Positions 26,801 through 35,549 of a stretch of 64,000 nucleotides of DNA are shown here, piece by piece. Within the stretch, counting starts at the first letter, position 1; the number at the start of each line of letters is the position of its first letter. Below the pieces are notes generated by a model. That model was not told the DNA's origin, ran no database searches, and saw nothing but the letters and a program-made list of their open reading frames with translations. The position numbers and the translations under genes are program-made. The stretch comes from CAVVAY01 sp963746465 (GTDB taxonomy: Bacteria; Actinomycetota; Actinomycetes; JACCUZ01): the NCBI GenBank assembly GCA_963746465.1, contig CAVVAY010000004.1, forward strand, positions 1 to 64,000, read 5' to 3'.

Positions 26801-28235
26801 CGAGGTAGGCCTCCAGCCCGTGCCGGCCACCCTCGCGGCCGTAACCCGACTCCTTGTAGCCGCCGAACGGCGAGGCCGGGTCGAAGCGGTTGAACGTGTT
26901 GGCCCACACCACCCCGGCCCGCAGCTGGCCGGCCATCCAGAGGATGCGCGACCCCTTGTCGGTCCAGACGCCCGCGGACAGGCCGTACGGCGAGTTGTTG
27001 GCCTTCTCGACGGCCTCGTCCGGCGTGCGGAAGGTCAGCACCGACAGCACCGGGCCGAAGATCTCCTCCCGGGCGATGCGGTGTGCCTGCGAGACACCGG
27101 TGAACAGCGTCGGCGGGAACCAGAAGCCCTTCTCCGGCAGGTCGCAGGCCGGCGACCAGCGCTCGGCGCCCTCGGCCTCGCCCACGTCGGACAGCTCACG
27201 GATGCGCGCCAGCTGCTCGGCCGAGTTGATGGCGCCGATGTCGGTGTTCTTGTCCAGCGGGTCGCCGAGCCGCAGGGTGCCGAGGCGCCGCTTCAGCGAC
27301 GCCAGCACCTCGTCGTACGCGCTCTCCTGCACGAGCAGGCGCGAGCCGGCGCAGCAGACGTGGCCCTGGTTGAAGAAGATGCCGTTGACGATGCCCTCGA
27401 CGGCCTGGTCGACCGGGGCGTCGTCGAACACGATGTTGGCGGCCTTGCCGCCGAGCTCGAGGGTGACCTTCTTCTTGCTGCCCGCGGTGGAGCGGGCGAT
27501 CATCTTGCCGACGTCGGTCGACCCGGTGAACGCGACCTTGTCGACGCCTTGGTGCTCGACCAGCGCCCGGCCGGTCTCACCGGCGCCGGTGACGATGTTG
27601 ACGACGCCGGGCGGCAGGTCTGCCTGCTGGCAGATCTCCGCGAACAGCAGCGCGGTCAGCGGGGTCGTCTCGGCCGGCTTGAGGACCACGGTGTTGCCGC
27701 AGGCCAGCGCGGGGGCGACCTTCCAGGCCAGCATGAGCAGCGGGAAGTTCCACGGGATGACCTGGCCGGCCACTCCCAGCGGCTGCGGGTTGGGCCCGAA
27801 GCCGGCGTGGTCCAGCTTGTCGGCCCATCCGGCGTAGTGGAAGAACCAGGCCGCGACCAGCGGGATGTCGACGTCGCGGGACTCACGGATCGGCTTGCCG
27901 TTGTCCAGCGACTCGAGCACCGCCAGCTCGCGGGCTCGCTCCTGCAGGATCCGGGCGATGCGGAACAGGTACTTGCCGCGTTCGCGGGCCGGCAGCTTCG
28001 ACCAGACCTTGTCGTAGGCCTTGCGGGCCGCGGCCACGGCACGGTCGACGTCGGCGGGGCCGGCCTCGGTGATCTCGGCCAGCACCTCTTCCGACGCCGG
28101 GCTCACCGTCTTGAAGGCGCGGCCGTCGATCGTGTCGACGAACTCGCCCCCGATGAACAGGCCGTACGACGGCTGGAGGTCGAGGATCGCTCGGGACTCC
28201 GGAGCCGGTGCGTAGTCGAACTTCTTGGAAGTCAA
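26793..28235 (-). CDS. Aldehyde dehydrogenase, full length
   Basis: NAD(P)-dependent aldehyde oxidation, 480 residues. It has the IPWNFPLLMLAWK cofactor motif, FTGSTDVGK, the catalytic LELGGKAANIV glutamate region, and the nucleophilic cysteine in NQGHVCCAGSR near residue 293. The C-terminal FGGYKESGYGRE motif is present. The next upstream gene is deoC, whose product acetaldehyde is a reasonable substrate; that link is inferred from position. The operon order is deoC, this gene, then the short paralogue. Confidence 0.92.
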   Translation of the reverse strand: MTSKKFDYAPAPESRAILDLQPSYGLFIGGEFVDTIDGRAFKTVSPASEEVLAEITEAGPADVDRAVAAARKAYDKVWSKLPARERGKYLFRIARILQERARELAVLESLDNGKPIRESRDVDIPLVAAWFFHYAGWADKLDHAGFGPNPQPLGVAGQVIPWNFPLLMLAWKVAPALACGNTVVLKPAETTPLTALLFAEICQQADLPPGVVNIVTGAGETGRALVEHQGVDKVAFTGSTDVGKMIARSTAGSKKKVTLELGGKAANIVFDDAPVDQAVEGIVNGIFFNQGHVCCAGSRLLVQESAYDEVLASLKRRLGTLRLGDPLDKNTDIGAINSAEQLARIRELSDVGEAEGAERWSPACDLPEKGFWFPPTLFTGVSQAHRIAREEIFGPVLSVLTFRTPDEAVEKANNSPYGLSAGVWTDKGSRILWMAGQLRAGVVWANTFNRFDPASPFGGYKESGYGREGGRHGLEAYLDV

Positions 28236-28253
28236 CGGAATCGTCAGCCTCTG

Positions 28254-29234
28254 CTAGTCGAGGGTGAAGTAGTCGGGGCCGCTGTAGCGGCCGGTGGCGA
28301 TCTTGGTGCGCTGCATCAGCAGGTCGTTGAGCAGTGTGGAGGCGCCGAGGCGGAACCAGTCGGGGTCGAGCCAGTCGTCGCCGACCGTCTCGTTGACGAG
28401 GACGAGGTACTTGATCGCGTCCTTGCTGGTGCGGATGCCGCCGGCCGGCTTGACGCCGACCTGCTGCCCGGTCTGCGAACGGAAGTCGCGCACCGCCTCG
28501 AGCATGACCAGCGTCACCGGCAGGGTGGCCGCCGGTGCGATCTTGCCGGTCGAGGTCTTGATGAAGTCGCCGCCGGCCAGCATCGCCAGCCACGACGCGC
28601 GGCGGACGTTGTCGTAGGTGACCAGCTCACCGGTCTCCAGGATCACCTTGAGGTGTGCCGGCCCGCAGGCCTCCTTGACGGCGACGATCTCGTCGAAGAC
28701 CTCGAGGTAGCGACCGGAGAGGAACGCACCACGGTCGATGACCATGTCGATCTCGTCGGCTCCGGCGGCGACCGCATCGCGGGTGTCGGTCAGCTTCACC
28801 GGCATGCTGGCCCGGCCGCTCGGGAAGGCGGTCGCGACGCTGGCGACCTTCACCCCGCTGCCGCGGAGCGCCTCCACCGCGACCGGGACCATGTCGGGGT
28901 AGACGCAGATCGCGGCCACCCGGGGCGTGCTCGGCTCGGACGGGTCGGGCCGCATCGCCTTCGCGCACAGGGCGCGGACCTTGCCGGGGGTGTCCTGCCC
29001 CTCCAGCGTCGTCAGGTCGATCATCGTGATCGCCAGGTCTATCGCCCACGACTTGGCGGTGGTCTTGATGGAACGGGTGGACAGGGTCGCGGCGCGGGCC
29101 TCGGCGCCGACCTGGTCGACGCCGGGCAAGCCGTGCAGGAACCGCCGGAGCGAGGCGTCGGAGGCCGTGATGTCGGCGACGTCCGGGCCCGAAGAGCCGC
29201 TCGTGACCGGCGGGGAAGCGGTCGTTGTCACCAC
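28254..29234 (-). CDS. deoC: Deoxyribose-phosphate aldolase
   Basis: Cleaves 2-deoxyribose-5-phosphate to glyceraldehyde-3-phosphate and acetaldehyde, the exit from deoxynucleoside catabolism. The 326-residue form has a roughly 60-residue N-terminal extension. Motifs include TMIDLTTLEGQDT, the EIDMVIDRGAFLSG strand, KVILETGEL and GGDFIKTSTGKI with the Schiff-base lysine, then VGVKPAGGIRT. Start: a TAGACT hexamer (plus 29238-29243, minus strand) lies 6 nt before the second GTG (29231), making 29231 more likely than 29234 for a leaderless message. Confidence 0.95.
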   Translation of the reverse strand: MVTTTASPPVTSGSSGPDVADITASDASLRRFLHGLPGVDQVGAEARAATLSTRSIKTTAKSWAIDLAITMIDLTTLEGQDTPGKVRALCAKAMRPDPSEPSTPRVAAICVYPDMVPVAVEALRGSGVKVASVATAFPSGRASMPVKLTDTRDAVAAGADEIDMVIDRGAFLSGRYLEVFDEIVAVKEACGPAHLKVILETGELVTYDNVRRASWLAMLAGGDFIKTSTGKIAPAATLPVTLVMLEAVRDFRSQTGQQVGVKPAGGIRTSKDAIKYLVLVNETVGDDWLDPDWFRLGASTLLNDLLMQRTKIATGRYSGPDYFTLD

Positions 29235-29329
29235 CGGAGTCTAGCGCCGACCCGCTCCGGACGGCTCGGCGCGGGAGTACCGTCCGGCTCAGGCCGGTGC
29301 CCGGGCGGCCGGTACGGAGGGAGGGGTCC

Positions 29330-30490
29330 TTGCGGGTCCTCATCACGTCGACGCCGGGCTACGGGCACGTCCTGCCCATGGTCCCCCTGGCCCGGGCGCT
29401 GCTCGCGGCCGGCCACCCGGTGCTCTGGGCCACCTCCGCCGAGGCCTGTCCGCGGGTGGCGGCGGCCGGGATCGAGGTCACGCCTGCCGGGCGCACCGAC
29501 GAGCAGATGGCCGACGCGCGCCGCGCGATCGCCGTGGCCACCGCCGGCATGCGGCCCGAGGAGCTGCCCCGCTACGTCTTTCCGCGGCTGTTCGGCGAGG
29601 CGCGGACCCCCGCCATGGTGCGCGACCTCCTGCCGGTCGCCCAGCAGTGGCGTCCCGACCTGCTCGTGCACGAGAACGGCGAGCTCGCCGCACCGCTGGT
29701 TGCGCGGGTCATCGGTGTGCCGAACGCGACGCACGCCTTCGGCGGTGCCGTGCCCGCCGAGTTCGTGTCCGCCGCGGGGGAGATGCTCGCCCCGCTCTGG
29801 GCGGAGCACGGCCTTCCGCTGCCGCCGTACGCCGGGTGCTATCAGCACTTGTACCTCGACATCTGCCCGGCTGTCCTGCAGACGGTGCCCGTGGACCACA
29901 TGCCGGCGGTGCAGCCGCTGCGGCCCGTGTCGTACACCGGGGAGCCGGGTCCGCTCCCGGCCGGGCTGAGTGAAGGCGACGGCCGGCCGCTCGTCTACCT
30001 CACTCTCGGCACCGTGTTCAGCCGGGCCGATGTCATGCGCGCGCTGGTCACGGCGCTGGCTGCCCTGGAGATCCGGCTGCTCGTGACCGTGGGCCCGCAG
30101 GGCGACCCGAGCGCGCTCGGTCCCCAGCCGCCCCACGTGATGGTCGAGCGATTCGTGTCCCAGTCGGCGGTGCTCCCCATGTGCGCGGCAGTCGTCTCCC
30201 ACGGCGGGTCCGGCACCATGCTCGGAGCGGCCGGGCTCGGGCTGCCGCAGGTGTTCCTCCCCCAAGCAGCCGACCAGTTCCGCAACATGCAGGGCTTGCT
30301 GCGGGCCGGGGCGGGGCTCGGCCTGCACCCTGACCAGGCCAACGGTGCCGCCGTGGTCGACGCGGTGCGCCAGGTGCTGGACGACCCGGAGATCCGGGCA
30401 GCCGCCGGGCGGCTGCGCCAGCAGGTCGCCTCGATGCCCGGGCCGGACGAGGTGGTGACGTCGCTGGACAAGCTGGTCAGTGCTGGCTGA
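29330..30490 (+). CDS. GT1-type (macrolide glycosyltransferase-like) glycosyltransferase
   Basis: A 386-residue GT-B fold enzyme. The acceptor half begins RVLITSTPGYGHVLPMVPLARAL. The donor half has the nucleotide-sugar motif SHGGSGTMLGAAGLGLPQVFLPQAADQ, typical of MGT/UGT family enzymes acting on small lipophilic acceptors. TTG 29330 follows an excellent GGAGGGAGG ribosome-binding site. It is convergent with, and overlaps by 14 bp, the lipoprotein gene. No biosynthetic cluster surrounds it, so the acceptor is unknown. Confidence 0.88.
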   Translation: MRVLITSTPGYGHVLPMVPLARALLAAGHPVLWATSAEACPRVAAAGIEVTPAGRTDEQMADARRAIAVATAGMRPEELPRYVFPRLFGEARTPAMVRDLLPVAQQWRPDLLVHENGELAAPLVARVIGVPNATHAFGGAVPAEFVSAAGEMLAPLWAEHGLPLPPYAGCYQHLYLDICPAVLQTVPVDHMPAVQPLRPVSYTGEPGPLPAGLSEGDGRPLVYLTLGTVFSRADVMRALVTALAALEIRLLVTVGPQGDPSALGPQPPHVMVERFVSQSAVLPMCAAVVSHGGSGTMLGAAGLGLPQVFLPQAADQFRNMQGLLRAGAGLGLHPDQANGAAVVDAVRQVLDDPEIRAAAGRLRQQVASMPGPDEVVTSLDKLVSAG

Positions 30491-30977
30491 ACGGCGCCGG
30501 CTTCCCGGCTTCGGTGACGGCGCTGATGGTCGTCGGTGGGCAGGCAGCGGCCCCGACCGTCCCGCCGTTGGACGACCACAGCCAGTAGCTCCCGCGGGCG
30601 AGGCGGACCGCGGTGTACCTGCCCTGGTGCACGCTGGCGGTGGCGGTGAGCGGCTTCACGGTGCCGCGCTGCGCGTCGTAGGTCGGCGGCGTCGCGGCGG
30701 GACCGATGTCGATGGCGGTCGACGTCGAGGAGTCCAGCACCCCGCTGGAGTCGATGCCGTCGACGGTGACGTGGATCGTGCCGCCCGAGGTCGTGAACAG
30801 TGCCATCGGGCCGCCTCGGCGCGGTGTCCCCAGGTCGGCCCGGGTGGCGTGGTCGCACGGCGGAGCGGTGGCGCCAGCGGACTCGGGCCGGTCGCCGTCG
30901 TCACCCAGGCTGCACCCCGCGGTGGCGCCCGCGACGAGCACGAGCGCCACCGTCAGTGACCTCAGGTCGGGCTGCAC
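30477..30977 (-). CDS. Small secreted lipoprotein
   Basis: 166 residues starting at GTG 30977, with a GGGAGAAG ribosome-binding site. The N-terminal hydrophobic segment ends in AGATAGC, a plausible lipobox with lipidated Cys about residue 23. The mature part is Thr/Ser-rich with predicted beta strands (GGTIHVTVDGIDSSGVLD; GRYTAVRLARGSYWLWSSNGG). I recognise no family. The start overlaps the SGNH hydrolase stop by 16 bp, so the two are co-translated and probably act together at the cell surface. Confidence 0.75.
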   Translation of the reverse strand: MQPDLRSLTVALVLVAGATAGCSLGDDGDRPESAGATAPPCDHATRADLGTPRRGGPMALFTTSGGTIHVTVDGIDSSGVLDSSTSTAIDIGPAATPPTYDAQRGTVKPLTATASVHQGRYTAVRLARGSYWLWSSNGGTVGAAACPPTTISAVTEAGKPAPFSQH

Positions 30978-33900
30978 TTCTCCCTCGTCACCGGCACGGA
31001 CACGTTCGACCCCGAGACCGAGATCGCCGCGGCAACGACACCGCAGCTCACTGTGGCACCAGATCCCTGCAGAAGCACGGTGCCGTTCGCGGCGAACACC
31101 GGACCAGCGAGTGTCACCGACGAGCCGGCCACCGTCACCGCGGTCGAGGACGACGACCCGGACACCAGCGTGGGCGCTCCCACGGTCGGGGGCTGAAGGA
31201 CCATCCGTGACCCACCGACCGCGATGGTCCCCTCGGCGGCGAGCGTGACCGTTCGGGTCGCACCCGTGGCCGACACCGACACCGAGCACGGGACGTAGAG
31301 CACCCCGGTGAGCTCTGCCGCCTTGGGCGTCCACACGCCCTTCACGCAGGCGCTCGCCGGCACCGCACGGTAGGTCGATCCGGCGGCCTTGGCCGCTGCT
31401 CCACCCGGTCGGTAGGCACTGAGCGGGACCCGGTGCGGAGACCCGCCGGCTGCCACCTTGTGCGGTGCGGGCGTGAGGACGTGGCCGGTGCCGGACACCG
31501 ACAGCGTCGTGCCGTACTCCACGCCACCGGTCATGGTCGAGCGCGAGCCGCTGACCGCGAGCCTTCCGTCGCTGTGCACCCGGCCCGCGGCCAGGAAGCC
31601 GGTGCCGGAGACCGTGACACCGGTGCCGCCTGCGCCGGTGGCCCAGAGCGAGGTCACCGACGGCACCGGGTCGAACTCGTGCCGGACGACCTTGCCGGTC
31701 TTCAGGCTGCGGGCCTCGATGGCGACCGGTCCGGTCCTGGTCCCGAGGTCGGCGGCGGGGACCACGACGAGCAGCCCGCCGTCCCGGTCGGCCCGGGTCT
31801 GGTACAGCGGCTTGCCGAGGTAGGACACCTCGATGTCCTCGGGCAGATAGCCCTTGCCCAGGTCGGCCGGCCGCTGCTCGAAGCAGCACAGGTAGACGCC
31901 GTACGGGTCACCGGCGTCGGGTCGTCCCGGGTAGCGGACCAGCATCTTCTGGCCCACGCCCATGCCGGACTCGGTGGTCCCCTCGATCGTCACGGTGTGC
32001 ACGCCCGGCACGGCGGCCGGCAGGGTCACCGTGGTCTGCACCACGCCGGCGTCGTCGGCCACGGCGTGACCGAGCGACCGGGTCGGACCCGAGAGGCTGA
32101 GCTCAACTGTGGCGCCCGGGCCGAAGCCGGACGCCGTGACGTCCAGCGAGGCGCCGGAACCAGGGACGTCGACCGGCGCCAGCGGCATCGTGGCGGCCGC
32201 CATCGCGCTCCGGGCGGCAGATCGCCGCTGCGGTGCCCCGTCGACGGAACCGCAGTCGTAGGTCCCCAGGTACCGGTAGGTGCCCTCGACGTGACAGGCG
32301 AGGATCTGGATGCCCCGGTAGTTCGGGTGGAAAAGACCACGGGAGCGGTCGTACCGCGCCAGCGTCGACTCCCCGGTGCTCGGCGGCTTCGCCAGGTTGG
32401 CGAGGACCTCCTTCTCGTGGTTGCCGAGGTACTCCTTGAGGGCGGCCACCGAGCCGGCGACGCTGTCAGCGGCGTCGTCGATGTCGCAGCTCGACCAGGG
32501 AAGCCACTGCACGGACGCGCAGGACCAGTAGAAGTTGTAGTTCTCGACCAGGTTGTCGAGCAGACCTCGCATGTAGGCGTCGCCGTCACCGTCCAGGTTG
32601 AGCAGCCGGCGCAGCTCGGCGGTGAAGTTCTCCTCCGAGATGCCGTTGGCCAGCTGGTCCGACGACGAGGCGGGGCACAGCGCGTTGCTGCCGAAGGCGT
32701 CGGTCACGTCGACCAGGTCGAAGCGCCGGTCCTGCGCGTTCGCCTCCACCTGGGCCGCGCTCACGCTGTCCCTGATGATGTCGTTGATCTTCGCCGCCTT
32801 CTCGTCGGCGTAGTCGATGTCCTCCTCGCGGATCCCGCCGCACCAGCTCGGCGCGTCGTCGGCGTCCGGCAGGATCCCGGGGTAGTTGAGCTGGAGGAAC
32901 TCGGAGTTGGGGAAGAGCCCGAGCAGGGTCGTCTGCGCCCAGCGCTCCGTCTCGGCGAGAGTGTCGATGGCGTCGTCGGTCTTGAACACCAGCTTGTCCA
33001 GGCCCTGGCAGCTCAGGAACTGGTTCACCAGCAGGCTGATCTCGGAGGGGGTGTCCGGGTAGGCCTCCACGAGCCGCCGGGTCAGGTTCGGGATCAGGCA
33101 GGCGGCCACCAGGTCGCTGAACTTCGCGTCGTTGCCGCCCATCCCCATCGTGATCAGGTCGACGTCCTCAGGGCCGTAACCGGCACTGGCGAGCTGGTCG
33201 ATCGCCTGCTGGGCCTGGGAGTCGCCGGCGATCCCGGAGGCCCCGCGGTAGCCGAGGATCGGCGGCTGGCCGCCGGGCTCGATCTTGGCGCCGCTGCAGG
33301 TGACGTCGATCAGCACGACGGCACTGCCCGGGGACAGCCGGTCGCGATTGGTCTTGGCGTAGTTCTGCAGCGCTCGGTGGCAGTCGTTCCCGCCCGAGGC
33401 GAAGTCGGTGAGCGTGTCCTCCTGGGGGCCGACGCGCTGCGGGTAGTTGTCGCCGTTCTCGTAGGCGTTGATGTAGTAGTCGGTGGCATCCGGATAGGCC
33501 GAGCCGGCTCCCTCGCCGGACTGGAACGAGTCGCCGAACGCCACGTATACGAACGGGTCGTCGTCGGTGATGATCCGCTGCACCGGGGGGTTCATGGTGA
33601 AGGTCGCGAGGAACACGTTGTCGTCGAGGGACGGGTTGTCCGTGGTCACCTCGATGCGATCGCTGCCGTCCGCGACGTAAGGACTCAGGTCGTACAGCTC
33701 GTCGTCCGACCTCGGGTACGACGGTGACGCGAACGGGTCCTCCGGGTTGTCCGCCGAGTCGCCGTCGCCGCCGACCGTGATCAGCCCGCCGTTGCTGGCG
33801 TAGCCGTCGTCCTCGCCGCCTGCTGCCGAGGTGAGCCGGCCGCCGTTGACGTCGACGGTGCTGAACTGCTGGGTGCCGTTCGTCTGGTAGGAGAACGAGA

Positions 33901-34594
33901 TGCCCAGGGACATCTCCAGCTTTGTCTGGTCGTCCGAGTAGTCGACCGGCGCCGCGAGCCTGACGTCGTACACGTCGCCGGTCGGCGCCAGCGCGCCGTA
34001 CATCAGCGTCACGCTCTGGGTCGCGGTGACGCCCGGGTCGTCGTAGATGACGACGAGGATCTCGCCGTCGGTCAGCCAGTACTCGGGCTCGGTGATGGTC
34101 AGCTCGACGTCGCCGCTGTCGGCGGGGTCGACGATCGGCTTGACAATGTCGGTCACGTCGGCGAAGTAGTTGTACGACGAGATCCCGCTCGCGACCTCGT
34201 TGGTCAGCGGCACGGGCTGGCCGGAGAGCATCAGCGGTTCGCTCAGCGGCGAGCCGCTGAAGCCGAGTGTGGCGTAGGCCAGGTAGGCCCCGCGGACGAC
34301 GGCACCGGCAGGCTTGTGGACGTTGATCGGCTGCGGGTCGCTGTACGAGCTGGCCGATCCGACGATGGACCGGGAGATCAGACCCCGCTCGTTGACGACC
34401 ATCTCCAGGCCGGTGGGCGCGTCATCCGCAGCCGCCGCGGCAAGCCGGGAGGTGGAGCCGGGTCGGGTGCCGGGCAGGTCGTCGGCTGCCGCTCCGGCGG
34501 TCGGTGTGACCGCGACCGCGACGCTCGCGGTCAGGGCCACCGCCAGGATCGCGGCGCGGGCGCGCGTGGAGCGGGCAGAGCCGGTCAGCCTCAT
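30962..34594 (-). CDS. Large secreted SGNH/GDSL hydrolase, 1210 residues
   Basis: A signal peptide (about residues 1-36, cut near AGAAADD) directs export. Residues 60-340 form an acidic beta-rich module. Residues about 345-770 are an SGNH esterase domain: block I FGDSFQSGEG (nucleophile Ser near 354), TCSGAKI, block III GMGGNDAKF near 486, and block V HPNYRG with the catalytic His near 757. An Ig-like segment follows (about 815-900), then a Gly/Ser/Val-rich C-terminal beta region that looks solenoid-like. No anchor is seen. The substrate is unknown; deacylation of surface glycans or lipids fits the family. Confidence 0.88.
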   Translation of the reverse strand: MRLTGSARSTRARAAILAVALTASVAVAVTPTAGAAADDLPGTRPGSTSRLAAAAADDAPTGLEMVVNERGLISRSIVGSASSYSDPQPINVHKPAGAVVRGAYLAYATLGFSGSPLSEPLMLSGQPVPLTNEVASGISSYNYFADVTDIVKPIVDPADSGDVELTITEPEYWLTDGEILVVIYDDPGVTATQSVTLMYGALAPTGDVYDVRLAAPVDYSDDQTKLEMSLGISFSYQTNGTQQFSTVDVNGGRLTSAAGGEDDGYASNGGLITVGGDGDSADNPEDPFASPSYPRSDDELYDLSPYVADGSDRIEVTTDNPSLDDNVFLATFTMNPPVQRIITDDDPFVYVAFGDSFQSGEGAGSAYPDATDYYINAYENGDNYPQRVGPQEDTLTDFASGGNDCHRALQNYAKTNRDRLSPGSAVVLIDVTCSGAKIEPGGQPPILGYRGASGIAGDSQAQQAIDQLASAGYGPEDVDLITMGMGGNDAKFSDLVAACLIPNLTRRLVEAYPDTPSEISLLVNQFLSCQGLDKLVFKTDDAIDTLAETERWAQTTLLGLFPNSEFLQLNYPGILPDADDAPSWCGGIREEDIDYADEKAAKINDIIRDSVSAAQVEANAQDRRFDLVDVTDAFGSNALCPASSSDQLANGISEENFTAELRRLLNLDGDGDAYMRGLLDNLVENYNFYWSCASVQWLPWSSCDIDDAADSVAGSVAALKEYLGNHEKEVLANLAKPPSTGESTLARYDRSRGLFHPNYRGIQILACHVEGTYRYLGTYDCGSVDGAPQRRSAARSAMAAATMPLAPVDVPGSGASLDVTASGFGPGATVELSLSGPTRSLGHAVADDAGVVQTTVTLPAAVPGVHTVTIEGTTESGMGVGQKMLVRYPGRPDAGDPYGVYLCCFEQRPADLGKGYLPEDIEVSYLGKPLYQTRADRDGGLLVVVPAADLGTRTGPVAIEARSLKTGKVVRHEFDPVPSVTSLWATGAGGTGVTVSGTGFLAAGRVHSDGRLAVSGSRSTMTGGVEYGTTLSVSGTGHVLTPAPHKVAAGGSPHRVPLSAYRPGGAAAKAAGSTYRAVPASACVKGVWTPKAAELTGVLYVPCSVSVSATGATRTVTLAAEGTIAVGGSRMVLQPPTVGAPTLVSGSSSSTAVTVAGSSVTLAGPVFAANGTVLLQGSGATVSCGVVAAAISVSGSNVSVPVTREKCSPT

Positions 34595-34748
34595 CTGTTT
34601 CCCCCGAACCTAGATGACGATCTTGGTCGCGCACATTAGGGGCAGGCCGCCGTCCGGGGAACGGTTTCGGCAGAACTCCCCCCGATCAGCCGAGCACGGG
34701 CAGCGCGGCGAGGTTGTTGCAGAAGCTCGAGTCCCCGATCATCGGGGG

Positions 34749-35549
34749 ATGGATGTCGGCCGCTCGCTGATGGTGGTCGTGGCCCACCCCGACGACGACG
34801 CCTACGGGATGGCGGGCACCGTCGCGCTGCACGCGGACGACCCCGGCTTCCGCTACGTCCTGGTGCACGCCACCGACGGAGCCGCAGGAGACATCCCGCC
34901 CGACTTCCCGGCCACCCGCGAGACGCTGGGAGCGCTCCGCCGGGCCGAGGACCAGCGCGCCTGGGAGGTGCTGGGCAAACCCCCGGACCGGCACGAGTGG
35001 TTCGGCTACGACGACGGCGGCGTGACCGCGGTGCCGTTCGAGGAGCTGGTCGACCGCATAGCCGCGCTTCTCCGGGAGGAACGGCCCGACGTCGTGGGGA
35101 CGTTCGGGCCCGACGGCATCACCGGTCACCCGGACCACGTCCGCATCGGCGCGGCAACCGACGAGGCGTTCGACCGGGTCGCTGCGGAGCCTGGCCGCGG
35201 CCTGCTCCGACTGGTGCACGGAGCGATGCCCCAGTCGGTCTTCGAGCGCTGGAACGAGACGCGGCGCCGCAAGGGGCTGACGCCCTGGGACCCGAATGCG
35301 GTGTACGACTTGCGCGGCGTGCCGGACGAGCAGATCGGCATCTCCGTCGACACGTCCTCGGTGGCCCTGCGGGTGGTGGCGGGCCTGCGGGAGCACCACA
35401 GCCAGCAGCACGTCATCGCCATGCCCGGCGTCACCGACGAGCAGTGGGCGCGCAGCGCCTCGGTCGAGCACTACGTGCTGGCGCGGCCGCACCGTCCGGC
35501 CGGCACTCCGGTGCTGACCGACGTCTTCGGGGGGCTTGACGAGCGCTGA
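34749..35549 (+). CDS. PIG-L/LmbE family deacetylase
   Basis: A zinc-dependent N-acetyl hydrolase of the MshB/PIG-L fold, 266 residues. The metal motif AHPDDD is at residues 12-17 and the third ligand motif HPDH at 127-130. ATG 34749 places the motif close to the N-terminus as usual; an in-frame ATG at 34614 would add 45 unrelated residues. The role could be mycothiol metabolism or deacetylation of a glycan. It abuts the convergent mutase gene with no gap. Confidence 0.9.
   Translation: MDVGRSLMVVVAHPDDDAYGMAGTVALHADDPGFRYVLVHATDGAAGDIPPDFPATRETLGALRRAEDQRAWEVLGKPPDRHEWFGYDDGGVTAVPFEELVDRIAALLREERPDVVGTFGPDGITGHPDHVRIGAATDEAFDRVAAEPGRGLLRLVHGAMPQSVFERWNETRRRKGLTPWDPNAVYDLRGVPDEQIGISVDTSSVALRVVAGLREHHSQQHVIAMPGVTDEQWARSASVEHYVLARPHRPAGTPVLTDVFGGLDER

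Noticed and set aside
29330..30490. A natural-product gene cluster around the macrolide-type glycosyltransferase.
   Set aside because: No polyketide, peptide or terpene synthase, nor deoxysugar genes, occur in the flanks; the neighbours are a secreted hydrolase and a deacetylase.
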